From: Nautilus pompilius
Lineage: Eukaryota; Mollusca; Cephalopoda; Nautilida; Nautilidae
Assembly: GCA_018389105.1 (NCBI GenBank)
Contig: JACATO010000626.1
Span: forward strand, 62,001-126,000
Direction of reading: 5' to 3'
DNA length: 64,000 bases
In this document: in pieces, positions 22,662 through 35,700 of the stretch
How the letters are laid out: every line of letters starts with the position of its first letter
How positions within the stretch are numbered: position 1 is the first letter of the stretch
The notes under the pieces: model-generated
Seen by the model: only the letters and a program-made list of their open reading frames with translations
Databases searched by the model: none
What the model was told of the DNA's origin: nothing
Made by a program: the position numbers and the translations under genes

Positions 22662-25600
22662 ATGGATAGACGCTAGGAATTTTTATCCCTGAATTTAAGA
22701 GGGATAAAATTCAAGTCCCATTGGAATACTTTCCTAGACCATCTACAGCATTCAGAACTTTCCTCTATAATATGCATGCAAGAACTCCACTTACAATCTA
22801 ATCAAGAACTAGCTAGTTATTTTTCTAACTGGTCCGGACTAATCCACTCCAGCCTTGAAAAAGTAGGTAGGGCTAAAGGTGTTGCTATTCTAGTACATAG
22901 TAACCTAGGTTTTACGATAGAGCACTCTTACAGTGATAATGATGGGCGTATCGCCATAGTTATTTGCAAAACCCAGTTCCAACGAAAAGTGATGATCGCT
23001 TCAGTGTACGCTCCCACCGTTGCGAGGGAACGGACACTGTTCTTTCAGAACTTCAATGATATCTTAGAGCAGGAGCTTAGGTCTCACCCTGCTGATGACT
23101 TATATATTCTAGGTGATTTTAATTGTGTCCCATCCCATGACCTCGATAGGCAGGGATCAGACATTAAAAGTAGGACGCATCTGATCGGGGCGCTGCAGCT
23201 GCAAACCATGTGTTCGCAGTTTGGCGTGGTCGATGCGTATAGATTCAAATACCCGGACGCGTTGTCATACACTCAATTCAGTAAAAAGTACAACGTAGCA
23301 ACTAGAATAGACAGAGTGTATGTCTCTAAACATGTAGCACAATCACTTCAAAGCGTTTCGCACGACGCCTTCGCGGGAAGTGACCACTTCCAGGTTCGGG
23401 CTGAGATTCTTCTTCCGGGGAACGCCAGGGGACCGGGGCTCTGGAAGCTCAACAACAGTATTCTGACGGAGTCAGAGGGTGTACAGAGTCTCTGGGAGGA
23501 CTGGTCGCTTCGTCGGGCGGAGTTTCCAGACCCACTGGAGTGGTGGGATATAGGTAAGGCTAAACTAAGGAACTTCAGTATTACGTATTGTCAGGTACGT
23601 ACAGCTTATAGGCAGTTTTTAGAAGATCAACTGACAGACTCTTTAAAATTAGAACTAAAACAAGCGGCCTTAGGGCTAGATAGAAGTGATAAAATACAAG
23701 CCATCAAAACCGAGTTAGCGAACTTACAATTACACAAAACAGAAGGCGCTAGAATTAGGGCCCGAGTACCGGCCATGAACGGCGAAGGAAATAGAATGTC
23801 TTTCTGTGGTTTAGAGAAATCTAGGGCAGCAAAGAAATCTATAACTAAGTTAAAAACTAAAGACGGCCGCGTTCTTACTAGTACAGCAGACATCCTTAGG
23901 GAAGAAGCTCGCTATTATCAAGATCTCTACACTAGGGCGGACACTTGTCCGTCAGCTCAGGACAAATTCTTGGCGTGTCTACAACTTAAACTAGACCCCC
24001 TAGAAGCCGAGCAATGTGAAGGCCCTTTAACCGTAAATGAAATAAAACAGGCCATTAGGGCCTCAAATAAAGACAAGTCCCCAGGAGATGATGGCCTTAC
24101 GCTGGATTTCTATAAGAGGTTTGAATACCTCCTAGCTAAGGACCTGACATCGGTTGCGAATAGCGCATACTGTAAGGGGGTGCTCTCAAAGCCAACGCAC
24201 TGCCACTGTCGTCCTGCTGCCGAAGGAGGGCGATGGGGAGTGCTTGGACAACTGGAGACCCATCTCCCTCCTAAATAGCGACTATAAAATCATAGCTAAG
24301 GCGCTAGCCAATCGGCTGGCCAAAGTTATGGATAAAGTTATCAGTGCTGATCAGACCTGTTCAGTACCAGGGAGGAGTGTCTCCGACACTCTTCATCTGT
24401 TCAGAGAAATTACAAGTAGGCTAGACACGGAAAATTCCCTAGGAATCATGCTAGCCGTCGATTTTCAAAAAGCTTTTGATAGGGTAGATTGGAATTTTCT
24501 TCTTAAGACACTTAAAACCCTTGGATTTGGGGAGTATTTTCTTAACTACATTAGACTAATCTACGCACACATACAGACGCATTTAGTCCACAATGGTTTT
24601 TGTTCTTCGTCCCTCCACCCTACTCGTGGAATTAGGCAGGGTTGCCCCCTGAGTGCCATGCTTTTCGTCATTGCCGCCGAACCGCTGGCCGCTTTCGTGC
24701 GACAGAATATCAACATCAAAGGGATCCACGGGACCAAAATATCGCAGTACGCAGATGACACCACTCTCCTGCTCCGTGATGAGGCCAGCCTTCGATGCCC
24801 TTGAGGCCTATGGTAAGGCCTCAGGGGCAAAAACCAACCTCCGGAAGACGAAGGCGGCGTGGCTTGGGGGCACCCAGGCGCCACTTTCGAAATATCCCGT
24901 CCAGTGGGTGGAGGACAAGATGCATCTCTTAGGTATCTTCTTCCCCCTTAACAACCGTACTAATGTCCAGCCCCTTAATTGGAATCCTGTTATTAACCAC
25001 ATCCATGCTCAACTAACCCGCTGGTCCTCCCTTAACCTCTCCTTCTTCACCAAAACTTTTCTTATTAGCACATACTGCACACCTAGCATTTATTACAAAT
25101 CTAAAATTATAGGACTGCCAGGTTGGGCGCGCACCTCCATAGACGCCGGTTTTGACCGGTTTCTGTGGCAGGGGCGCAAACACCTGGTCAATGCTCAAAT
25201 AACCAGACTCCCTCGAAGACAAGGAGGACTAAACCTCAACTTAGCGAGCAAAATAGGTGCTCAACTCTTAAAAACGGTATTTGATATCATAAGGACTGTA
25301 GATAGACCACGGTGGCAAATTCTCTTCTTAGATCGCGTAGCTACGGCCTTTAACATTTCTGATGGTTTGCATGTTTTAACTAACAAGCTAAAACTATATA
25401 GAGCCACACGAAGACTTCTAACCGACTACCACATAACCCTTCTCACTACATGGATAAACTCCGACATTAACATAAGTACAGACAACTCCGTAAGCCTAGG
25501 GACTAACGTAGTTGATCTAGCCAAATTATCTCATCGGGATCTTTACTTCTTCCTGTCGTCGCGCCCGATCACGGAACCAGACTACAGGGGGAAGTGGGAA

Positions 25601-26185
25601 GCTATTCTAGATTCTGGCCCTCTTCCATGGAATAGGATTTGGAACAGCAGCATCAACCGCCTGGTGGATGGGTATTCCTCCGACATACACTGGAAACTCT
25701 TACGAAATGTACTCCCCACGAGGGAAAATAAACATAAATGGAAATTATTAACTTCTCCGAAATGTCTCGCTTGTCCCGAGCAGGACGACACGGCCATCCA
25801 CTGTCTATTCTCCTGCCCCGGCAACATGGAACTGTGGAGCCCAGTCCGCGATTTGGTCTACCGCATTCAGAGTCCCCAGCGCAAACTTACTTTGTACTGG
25901 CGCATCTTCGGATTTCCCACTTCTAGTAAAAAGGATCGTCTTTCGAACTTCCTGGCCTTCTCCGCTCAGCGGATCGCTTGGGGTAGTCGCAAGGCTTTAG
26001 AGGGCGATCAGCCCACCTCAACCAAAACGCTCTTTCAAACCTACGTAGCCACTTACCTACGACAGAAATATACGATCATGCAGTCCAGCATTACGGACAG
26101 AGCGATATACTCAGCCACCTGGCTCATCAACGGCGCCTTGGGAAGGATCACCCCCGACCAACGCCTTCATCTCACCTTCAATTGA
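22662..26185 (+). pseudogene. D ORF2: AP endonuclease plus reverse transcriptase, three lesions
   Basis: ATG 22662 is followed by a TAG at codon 5, where the relatives have Leu. The open frame from there holds the endonuclease: SLNLRGIKF, MQELHL, VYAPTVARER, LGDFNCVPSHDLDRQ, ATRIDRVYVS, GSDHFQV. A 2-nt loss near 24189 shifts frame just before VVLLPKEGDG. RT motifs RPISLLNSDYKIIAKAL, MLAVDFQKAFDRVDW, GIRQGCPLSAMLF and SQYADDTTLLLRDEAS are intact. A second small deletion at about 24795 precedes the frame to 26185, which has WLGG, LLGIFFPLNN, WARTSIDAGFDRFLWQGRKH and the knuckle CLACPEQDDTAIHCLFSC. The ends match E. ORF2 nicks target DNA and reverse-transcribes the element RNA there. Confidence 0.9.
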
Positions 26186-27093
26186 CATCTTCTTCCTCTT
26201 CTGCGACTTCTGACCGGACGACCTGCAGCTTCACTAGGCCAACCCCCGGAGTTATTTCAACCCGTCGGCGAGCCACGGTGCAGTTCTGTCCCTGGTGGGA
26301 CTTTTTCGCACAACAGGATGGAATTCTTTTCTTCCTTCTCTCCTTTCGTTAACACCTTTCCCGTTTTGCTCTTCTTCGTTTTTGTCTTCTTTCTTTCGGT
26401 TTTTCGTTTTCAGGAAGAAGATTTTAACTCCCAGAAGACTTTTATCATCTAACATTTTCACCACATTCCATAAACTTACGTCATCCCCAACCTCTCTTTA
26501 TTCATAACTGCTCCTCCCCGCTCTCCCTTTCCTCTCGGATTTTCTTCTTTCCTTCCTCTTCTCTGCAACTTCATCTTTTCACTGTGGAATTGGGTGTTGC
26601 ACAGATGACTGGTCCAGTACCAGTCCTCTTGTGCACACTACTTCCCGGTTTGACTTTTCCGCAGGGACCTTCTAGGTCTCCAACGAGGGATTTTCCATTT
26701 AGATCTAGTTTTTGCACATTGGAATGGGTTTCACCCACCCCATGTTCATCTTCTTTTTCTTTTACAGATGTTCCGCTACCCGATTTCAAGTCACCTTTAC
26801 ACATAGAGGGATGAACGTTGTTTCCCTTTGCAGAAACATGGCTTTTTCGCCAAAATAAAATTAAAGATCCTCTCCCCCATCCGGTTGGATAATTTTACGA
26901 ATAAACAGTGGTCCCCCCATCCCAGCATACACTTCTAGGGACAGGCGGAGAGTCAACTCCGTTTCGAGAGTTCAGTCTCTGGATAAATCGTACCTCTCCT
27001 GCCGCTCTGCGAAGGAGTTTGGGTAGCCCGCTGCTCTCACACAGCCTTCCTCCCTTTAACTTAATTGCAACACAAAGAAAAAGAAAAAAAAAA
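26186..27093 (+). other. 3' UTR and A-rich tail of copy D
   Basis: Contains a 7-bp stem/5-nt loop hairpin at 26607-26625 (GACTGGT/ACCAGTC). A second hairpin at 26664-26680 (GGGACC, loop TTCTA, GGTCTC) is followed by CAACGAGGGA. Then come GGTTGGAT...AATAAACAGTGG near 26883-26910 and the conserved tail block (26937-27093). The block has AACTCC..GAGAGT and GAAGGAGTTTGGGTAGCCC. The A-rich end leads directly into ORF2 sequence of copy E. Confidence 0.75.
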
Positions 27094-30000
27094 GTTAAAA
27101 ACTAAAGACGGCCGCGTTCTTACTGGTACAGCTGACATCCTTAGGGAAGAAGCTCGCTACTATCAAGATCTCTACACTAGGGCAGACACTTGTCCGTCAG
27201 CTCAGGACAAATTCTTGGCGTGTCTACAACATACACTAGACCCCCTAGAAGCCGAGCAATGTGAAGGTCCCCTAAACGTGAACGAAATAAAACAGGCCAT
27301 TAGGGGCCTCAAATAAAGACAAGTCCCCAGGAAATGATGGCCTTACGCTAGATTTCTATAAGAGGTTTGAGTACCTCCTAGCTAAGGACCTGACAGATAT
27401 AGCGAATAGCGCATACAGTAAGGGGATGCTCTCAGAAAGCCAACGCACCGCCACTGTCGTCCTGCTACCGAAGGAGGGCGACGGGGAGTGCTTGGACAAC
27501 TGGGGGCCCATCAGTCTCCTAAATAGCGATTATAAGATCATAGCTAAGGCGTTAGCCAACCGGCTGGCCAAAGTTATGGATAAAGTTATCAGTGCAGATC
27601 AGACCTGTTCAGTTCCAGGGAGGAGTGTCACCGACACTCTTCAACTGTTCAGAGAAATTACAAGTAGGCTAGACACAGAAAATTCCCTAGGAATTATGCT
27701 AGCCGTAGACTTCCAAAAAGCTTTTGATAGGGTAGATTGGAATTTTCTGCTTAAGACACTTAAAACCCTTGGCTTCGGGGAGTATTTTCTCAATTATATT
27801 AGACTAACCCACGCACACATACAGACGCACTTAGTCCACAATGGTTATCGATCTTCGTCCGTCCACCCGTCCCGTGGAATTCGGCAGGGATGCCCCCTAA
27901 GTGCCATGCTTTTCGTAATCGCCGCTGGCCGCATATGTACGATCCAACAACGACATCAGAGGAATAGAGGGGGCTAAAATAGCCCTCTATGCAGACGATA
28001 CCACCCTCCTGCTGAAGGATGAGGCCAGCTTGGCGGCAGCCTTCGAAGCCCTGGAGGCCTTCGGACGGGCATCCGGGGTGGTAACCAACTACCGGAAAAC
28101 GAAGGCAGCATGGCTGGGGGGCACCCAGGGGCCGCTTTCGCAGTTTCCCGTTTCGTGGGTGGAGGACAAGATACAACTTCTAGGTATCTTCTTCCCCCTT
28201 AACAACCACACTAACTTCCATCCCTCTAACTGGAATCCTGTCATTAACAAAATCAAAGCTCAACTAACCCGCTGGTCCTCCCTTAACCTCTCCTTCTTCA
28301 TTAAAACCTTCCTTATCAACACCTACAGCACACCCGGCATCTACTACAAATCTAAAATTATAGGACTGCCAGGTTGGGCGCGCACCTCCATCGACGCCGG
28401 CTTTGACCGGTTTCTATGGCAGGGGCGCAAACACCTGGCCAATACTCAAATAACCAGACTCCCTCGAAGACAAGGAGGACTAAACCTCCTCAACTCAGCG
28501 AGCAAAACAGGTGCTCAACTCCTAAAAACCGTTATCGATATCATAAGGACTGTAGATAGACCAAGATGGCAAATTCTCTTTTTAGATCGCGTAGCTAAGG
28601 CCTTTAACATCTCCGATGGTTTGCATGTTTTAACTAACAGACTAAAACTATACAGAGCTACACGAAAACTCCTAACCGACTACCACGTAACCCTTCTCAC
28701 CACATGGATAGACTCCAACATTAACATAGGAACAGACAACTCCGTAAGCCTAGGGACTAACGTAGTTGATCTAGCTAAATTATCTCATCGGGATCTTTAC
28801 TTCTTCCTGTCGTCGCGCCCGATCACGGAACCAGACTACAGGGGGAAGTGGGAAGCTATTCTAGATTCTGGCCCTCTCCCATGGGATAGGATTTGGAGCA
28901 ACAGCACCAACCGCCTTATGGACGGGTATTCCTCCGACATACACTGGAAACTCCTACGAAATGTACTCCCTACGAGGGAAAATAAACATAAATGGAAATT
29001 GTTAACTTCTCCGAAATGTCTCGCATGTCCCGAGCAGGACGACACGGCCATCCACTGTCTATTCTCCTGCACCGGCAACATAGAACTGTGGAGCCTAGTC
29101 CGAGATTTGGTCTACCGCATTCAGAGTCCCCAGCGCAAACTTAATTTGTACTGGCGCATCTTCGGGTCCCCACTTCTAGTAAAAAGAACCGTCTTTCGAA
29201 CTTCCTGGTCTTCTCCGCTCAGCGGATCTCTTGGGGCAGTCGGAAGACTTTAGAGGGCGGTCAGCCCACCTCAACCAAAACTCTCTTTCAAAATTACGTA
29301 GCCACTTACCTACGCCAGAAATATACGGTCATGCAGTCCAGCACCACTGACAGGGCGACATACTCGTCCATTTGGCTCATCAACGGCGCCCTCGGGACCA
29401 TTTCATCTGACCACCACCTACACCTTTTCACGGATTGATGTCAACTATACCTTCTCACCTTTACTACAGCCTTCAACTTTTTCCGTCTACACCTTCTGAG
29501 CCACGTCACTTCAGTATCACCGCTCTTCTATCCACATACATCCAACCTCAGCACTAGGCCAACCCCCGGATTCCACTCCGTCGGCGGGCTACGGTGTTTA
29601 TTTCGACCTACGTTTCGGATGCCCTTTCGCCGCAAACATCTTATTTACTTTTAATTTTTTTTTTCACGTCCCTTGTTCTCTGTCTTCTTTCTTTCGCTTT
29701 TCAGGAAAGAAGATTTTAACTTTCGGATGCTTTCGCTTCTTTTTATCATCAAGCACCACATCCTTCCTTCCTCCAACTTTCTTTCACTCCTCGCACCACT
29801 CTTTATTTTTGTAACTTATTCCCTCCCTTCTTTTTCACTTTTCAACTCCCCACGGATTTTCCTCTTTTTTCCCTCTGCTACATCCACACTTCTCCTCCTC
29901 CGTCGTGGAACTGGGCCCTGACCGGGAAGATGGTTTCTACCACCTCTCCGGTCGCGCTACTTCTCGTCGTCATCTTGCTGACGGGGTCTTCTAGACCCCA

Positions 30001-30411
30001 TCGCGGGATTTCCGCTTTAAAGTGTGTCGGATCCGGTCCACGGGATGACTTCTCAACCCGTCCATTGGATCGCGTTTATATCTTTTACAGCCTCTACATT
30101 GACCAGCCTCTTCAGATGTCTCTTCCGTATTTTTGAGGGATGAACGTTGTTTCCCCTCTTGCAAAGGCGTAATTACAGCCATAAATTGAGACCCTCTCCC
30201 CGTCCGGTTGGATTTTTTGTGATCGAATAAACAGTGGTCCCCACCCCAGCATACACCTCTAGGGACAGGCGGAGAGTAAACTCCGTATCGAGAGTCCAGC
30301 CTCTGGAAAAATCGTACCTCTCCTGCCGCTTTGCGAAGGAGTTTGGGTAGCCCGCTGCTCTCACACAGCCTCCTCCCTTAAAAAATAGCACCACACGAAC
30401 ACACAAAAAAA
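27094..30411 (+). mobile_element. LINE copy E, 5'-truncated (D subfamily)
   Basis: Begins inside ORF2 (KLKTKDGRVL) directly after the A-tract of D, an ordinary 5' truncation. The 3' UTR has the hairpin GGGGTC-TTCTA-GACCCC (29983-29999). The tail block starts near 30261 and ends in A7 (30405-30411), followed by GATC of copy F. Confidence 0.85.
27095..29438 (+). pseudogene. E ORF2: RT and C-terminal domain, frameshifted
   Basis: The N-terminal frame reads KDGRVLTGTADILREEARYYQ to 27316, where one extra G shifts frame. The next frame has VVLLPKEGDG, RPISLLN-type wording with Trp-Gly in place of Trp-Arg (DNWGPISLL), MLAVDFQKAFDRVDW and GIRQGCPLSAMLF. A 7-nt loss at about 27928 shifts frame before the YADD box (LYADDTTLLLKDEAS is readable near 27990-28030). 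The frame 28030-29170 is open with WLGG, LLGIFFPLNN, FLWQGRKH, GPLPWDRIW and the knuckle CLACPEQDDTAIHCLFSC. A final 1-nt loss near 29165 changes the last frame. The natural end is the TGA at 29436-29438. Confidence 0.88.
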
Positions 30412-31458
30412 GATCAACCCGATTTTGTGTTGAGTAAGACGAGATCGTCCCGCTCGAAGAGGCATCGCGCCGGTAGAGTCTGTTTGTGGAGAAACTGCTC
30501 TCTAGTCGTCGAAAGGTAAGTGACGCTCTTTTCACCCAGCCCGTAGCTTTTCAATCAATCTACACGTAATTAGTAATTCCTTAGAGGAAAATTCTACGCT
30601 CGCTTATTGTTAGTTAGATTTATTATGCTCTTTTTCAGGTTTAGATACAGGTGGATTTTGATTAGTTAGGTTAGCTTCGTCCCTTTTCATAACTTTTAAG
30701 TTTTTCGCGTAGGATAGACACCACCTGTCGCCCCGTAATTCGTAAGCCTATATAGGCACGTGGGAGATCGGTGCTTATAGGGTTAACATCCCCCACCGTT
30801 TTCCGCCGAATCTCCAATTAGTTTTTATTTAGTTTAGTTCCTATTTTCACTTTCCCTCTTAGCTTAGAAGTGCGTGACGTAAATTGTAGGTCCCCCTCCC
30901 ATTGTTAGCTTAGCGTAGGTCGGCCATCTTGGCTTAGCTCCTTCCACGCACGTGGTAAATTTTAGCTCCGCGCCCGTCTTTCTTTCTATTTTGTTCTCTT
31001 CCAGTGTCCGCCGCCGCCGCCCAGTGGGCCGTCTTTTTAATAAAGTAGCCTACTGGGCTCTAATCCCAGCAGCTCGCCTCCATTTTCAGCTCTGCGGGTG
31101 ACATTAATAGTCCGCTAGCTCGGCTACACGCCGATTTAGGTCACCGCCACGTGCTCGCCAGCACCGGCTTTCAGTATTTTTGTTCGTCCTCGTGATTGTT
31201 TACCGTCTCATTAAGATCTCCTAAGTTCCTTCCTTACCCTTTCTCGCTGTATCTGTCCCCTCGGTAGGTCTCTCGCCCATCCCCCCCGTTTCGCTATCTA
31301 AACTTTTCTCGATCTTTCTCCTCCTCCTCCGTTTCTTCCTTCTCTCCATCCCGCTATCCTAGCAGCCATCCTTCCTTCCTTCGCCCCCTAACCTCTCCCT
31401 CGAGGCCCACTCGTCTCCAGTAGGCCCCTATTTCGGGTGTTTTAGACGCCGCAAGCTC
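30412..31458 (+). promoter_or_regulatory. 5' UTR of copy F
   Basis: A splice-donor-like GGTAAGT lies at 30515-30521, 104 nt from the element start. An 11-bp inverted repeat with one G:U pair (31019-31029 with 31048-31058) encloses AATAAA. The downstream half is C/T-rich. LINE 5' UTRs usually hold internal promoters, but I recognise no defined promoter box here. Confidence 0.5.
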
Positions 31459-32631
31459 GATGGACCCCAGCCATCGACCTCTACCGCTATCAGCTACGCA
31501 TAGGCCGCCATGCCGGCTAACCAGGCTCCACGTGGGCCGCCGGAGCGTCCTGGGGCCGAGAAAGGAATAAAGCCCTTCGGCCAGTTCTTAGAGGAGCTAG
31601 CCCTCAACCCCGGCCACCCCAAAAACTTAACCTTTGAAAATAAAAGCTCCCTTTTTATCGAGCCGAGCCGTAATAGGTACGCCGACGATGTGGCCCGCGC
31701 GCTGCATCGTGCCGGCCTAAGCGGCAAGGTGCGCGCCGTCATCCCGAGCTATGGCGGCGCCACGGAAATTGTCTGCGTCAGTAACGCTGACGCAGAACTT
31801 ATCAGCACGCGGTGTCTCACCGTAAAAGGTGAGTCCTGCGCCATGAGAGGGGCCAGTCCCGTCTCATGGATTAAGATCCGGGGACTACCCCTCACCACGG
31901 GCTGTGCCGTGCCGTGCCGCAGCAACTGCTAGAGAAATACGGGACCGTGCTGATCCCATTCAAGTACGATACGATTCCCGGCCTCCACTTCCTGTCCGGC
32001 CAAAGAAGCGGGAAGATGCTCCTGCGGGAGCCCATCCCGCGCCGGATCCGAGAAGTGGTTGATGGCAAGACGTACTCGTTCTCGGTATTTTACCGAGAAC
32101 AGCCGCAAGCACGTCCCTATTGCCGGATTTGCCGGACAACGGGCCACACGGCCCATAGCTGCCCCGCGGGGCAACAACAACAATGCGACGAGGCGTCGCC
32201 AGAAACTACAAAAAACGAAACCGAAACCGCCGTGATCGCTGACCAGCCAGCGGAAAAGCCGGCCCCAATCATTTCCGAACCCACACCAACACCAACCACA
32301 CTCCCGAAAGTGGAGCCTGTGGAAACCCAAACAACCGAAACAGTCATCCTCAGTGATGGGGATGACGACTTCACCCCGGTGAGACCTCGAAAGAGGAGGG
32401 CAGGGAAGCGGACCGTCCGCGAGTCCCTCCCCGTCACCCCCACGGGAAAAGGAGAGGCGCTTGAACGAGGCTCGCCGAGCCCGTTCACTCGACGCCCCGC
32501 TCCGACGCCTCCTGGAAGTATGCAGCGAGGCGCCGAGGCTCGAAACACCAGCCAGCGCACCCGTTACCGCCACCACATCCAGTCCTATCGATCCGGCTCA
32601 GGGAGCCGATCACATGGAAGCGCTCGCCTAA
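31459..32631 (+). pseudogene. F ORF1: RRM-like region plus CCHC knuckle, disrupted
   Basis: ATG 31459 has lost one base in codon 2, and the expected frame then has TAG where SYAQAAM should be read. An in-frame ATG at 31510 (MPANQAPRGPPERPG) opens the rest: IKPFGQFLEELALNPG, ENKSSLFIEPS, VRAVIPSYGGATEIVC, SWIKIRGLPLTTG. A 5-bp duplication (GTGCC) near 31905 shifts frame. The next frame holds YGTVLIPFKYD, SGQRSGKMLLREPIPRRIREV, the knuckle CRICRTTGHTAHSC and a Thr/Pro-rich then basic linker. A third shift near the end makes the open frame run to 32675. The ancestral frame ends MEALA-stop at 32629-32631, within the terminal hairpin. Confidence 0.85.
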
Positions 32632-32644
32632 GCGGTGACGCTTC
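32616..32644 (+). other. ORF1 stop-codon hairpin, copy F
   Basis: Stem GAAGCG (32617-32622)/CGCTTC (32639-32644), loop containing TAA (32629-32631). Confidence 0.78.
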
Positions 32645-32711
32645 GTTTTGGACGGACCTCCCGGTTTTGGACTAGATAAAGCCCACGGACGATGAGTATC
32701 GGCTTACGATC

Positions 32712-35700
32712 ATGCGTAGACTGGAATTTGTCTCCCTCAATTTAAGGGGGATAAAATCCAACAAACACTGGCACTCTTTTCTCGATCAACTCGAACATTC
32801 ACACCAACCGATGATCGCCTGCCTTCAGGAACTACACTTAAAATCACAACACGAGGTAGACAGGCACTTCGCTAACTGGACAGGGTGCATGCTCACCAGT
32901 CTCGACTCCACAGGTAGAAAAAAAGGTGTAGCTATCCTTTTCCACCACAGTATAAACGTAAGAACAGAACACTCTTACAGTGATAACGACGGTAGGATCG
33001 CGATCGCCAGTTACCAAAACGAGCTCCAAAGAAAAGTGATGATAGTCTCGCTATACGCCCCTAACGTGGCGAAGGAGCGGGCGGCGATCTTTCAGAACCT
33101 CAACCACAGGCTAGAAACAGAACTTAGGTCAGACCCCGCCGACGATATTTATATCTTAGGTGATTTTAACTGTGTAGCCTCCCACGAACTAGACAGGCAG
33201 GGTCCTGACATTAAAAGTAGGACTCATCTGGTCGGCGAGCCGCACCTGCGAACCATGTGCTCGAGGTTCGACCTAGCGGACGCCTTCAGATTTAAACACC
33301 CGGACGCGAAGGCGTACACACACTACAGTAAGAAGTACCAGATAGCCACTAGAATAGACGGGCTGTACGCTTCTAAACTCGCCCTTAGACAACTCCAGAG
33401 CGTCTCGCACACCGCCATCCCCTGGAGTGACCACTGCCAGGTTCAGGCCGCTTTCACGGTCCAGGCGAATACCAGAGGTCCCGGTGTATGGAAGCTCAAC
33501 AACGCTGTTCTGACCGAGTCGGAATACGTCGAGAGCATCCAATGCATCTGGGAGGACTGGTCCCTTCGCCGACCCCCTGGAGTGGTGGGACGCAGGTAAG
33601 GCTAGACTAAGGCAATTCATCAAAAAATACTGTCAGGCGCGCAGCTCTTACCAACAATACGTAGAGTCTAGGTTACAGTCAGATCTAAAAATAGAGTTAA
33701 ACCAGGCCGCTTTAGGATTAGATAAGACCAGTTCTATTAAAGCCATTCAAACCGAGTTAGACAACCTGCAATTAAACAAAACGGAAGGCGCTAGAATTAG
33801 AGCCCGAGTACCGGCTATGAACGGAGAAGGGAATAGTCGGTCCTTCCGTAGCTTAGAGAAATCAAAATCAGATAAAACCATAAATAAACTGATAAACCAA
33901 GACGGCCTCATCATCTCCGACATGGAGGGAATACTTAGGGAAGAGTCTCGGTTCTATAAAGAACTTTATAGTAAATCGGACACATGTCCGGTAGCTCAGG
34001 ACGAACTCTTGGCGTGTCTAGAAAGTAAACTAGACCCCCTAGATGCCGAACTCTGCGAAGGACCCCTAACCGTCCAAGAAATAAAACAGGCCATTAGGGC
34101 CTCAAATAACGAAAAAACCCCAGGAAATGACGGCCTTACGCTGGAATTCTATAAAAGATTCGAATATCTTCTAGCTAAGGACCTGACAGACACTGCGAAT
34201 AGCGCTCACAGTAAGGGGGTCCTCTCGGAATCCCAGCGCGTCGCCACGATCACTTTGCTCCCGAAGGGAGATGACGCGGTGCGCCTGGACAACTGGAGGC
34301 CCATAAGTCTCTTAAACAGCGATTATAAAATAATAGCTAAGGCGTTAGCCAACAGGCTAGCAAAAGTCTTAGATAAAATCATAGGTGCCGAACAAACCTG
34401 TTCAGTCCCCGGCAGGAGTATCACCGATACCCTCCAACTGTTCAGAGAAATCACTAGTAGACTAGACACGGAAAGTTCCATAGGTATTATGCTGGCCGTA
34501 GACCAAAAGAAAGCCTTTGATAGGGTAGACTGGAACTTTCTCTTTAAGACACTTAAAACCCTCGGCTTCGGGGAGTATTTTATCCGCTTCATCCGACTCC
34601 TTTACACTCTTCCTTCCACTCAGATCCTCCAGAACGGCTTCACATCGCCGTCGTTCCACCCAACCAGGGGCATCCGTCAAGGATGTCCCCTCAGTGCCAT
34701 GCTATACATCCTGGCTGCGGAGCCACTGGCGGCGTACGTCAGGAAGAACGACACCATCACGGGCATCGAGGGAATAAAACTACAGCAATACGCGGATGAT
34801 CTGACGCTGCTACTCAAAGACGAAGACAGCCTCCGTGGAGCCCTCGATGCCCTGGAGCTATACGAGCGCGCCACCGGAGCCAGTATCAACAAGAAGACGA
34901 CGCAGGCAGCATGGCTGGGGGGCACTGGCGGTCCCCTGGAGAAACACGGCCTAACGTGGGTGGACGACCAGATTAAGCTTCTGGGGATCTACTTTCCGAC
35001 TAACCACACCGCAGACACCCGCATGGACAATTGGAACCCCACTGTCAACCAAATCACCGCTCAACTAACCGCATGGTCCTCTCTCAACCTCTCTTTCTTC
35101 ACCAAAACCCAACTCATCCAGACCTATTCTATCCCCCAAATCCTCTATAAGTCCAAGATAATCGCGATGCCAGGCTGGGCGCGCTCCTCCATAGACGCCG
35201 AGTTTGATCGGTTCCTGTGGCAGGGGCGCAAACACCTGGCGAACAAACAAATAACTAGACTACCCCGAAGCCAAGGAGGGCTAAACCTTCCAAACATAGA
35301 GAGCATAAACGGTGCTCAACAAATAATAAACATAGTGAATATCATAAGGAACGTAGGCGTTAGACCAAAATGGCAGCAACTCTTTCTCGATAGGTTAGCC
35401 AGGGCATACAGGATCCCGCATGGGCTGCATGCTCTAACCGCGAAACTAAAACTATATAGAATACAGAAAAACATACTTACCGACTATCACGTAACTGCAA
35501 TGACTAACTGGGTAAAATCGGACATCAACATCAACGGTAATGAGGTAAGCTTACGATCACACAAAGTTGACCTCGAAAAATTGTCCCAGCGGGATGTCTA
35601 CTTCTCCCTGGCGTCACGACCTATTCAGGAACCAGACTACAGGGGGAAGTGGCAGAACGCACTCAGCTCAGGCCCGCTTCCATGGGATCGGATATGGAGT

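Larger units (their letters stand above)
21425..27093 (+). mobile_element. LINE copy D, complete length
   Basis: Starts GATCTTTG directly after the A-tract of C and ends in an A-rich tail (27075-27093). The layout is short 5' UTR (155 bp), ORF1, 78-nt spacer, ORF2, 3' UTR. It is disabled by an ORF1 start problem, one early nonsense codon in ORF2 and two small ORF2 deletions; otherwise well preserved. Copy E shares its ORF2 wording closely. Confidence 0.85.

Noticed and set aside
26915..27093. Reading the conserved tail block as the 5' end of copy E, making E a 5'UTR-ORF2 deletion chimera
   Set aside because: The A-tract at its end and the same arrangement at A1/A2 make it the 3' end of the upstream copy followed by a simple 5'-truncated element.
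32117..32576. Long antisense frames opposite ORF1 (also at 22142-22564 and 59001-59501)
   Set aside because: They are shadows of GC-rich, Pro/Arg-rich ORF1 codons and resemble no known protein.
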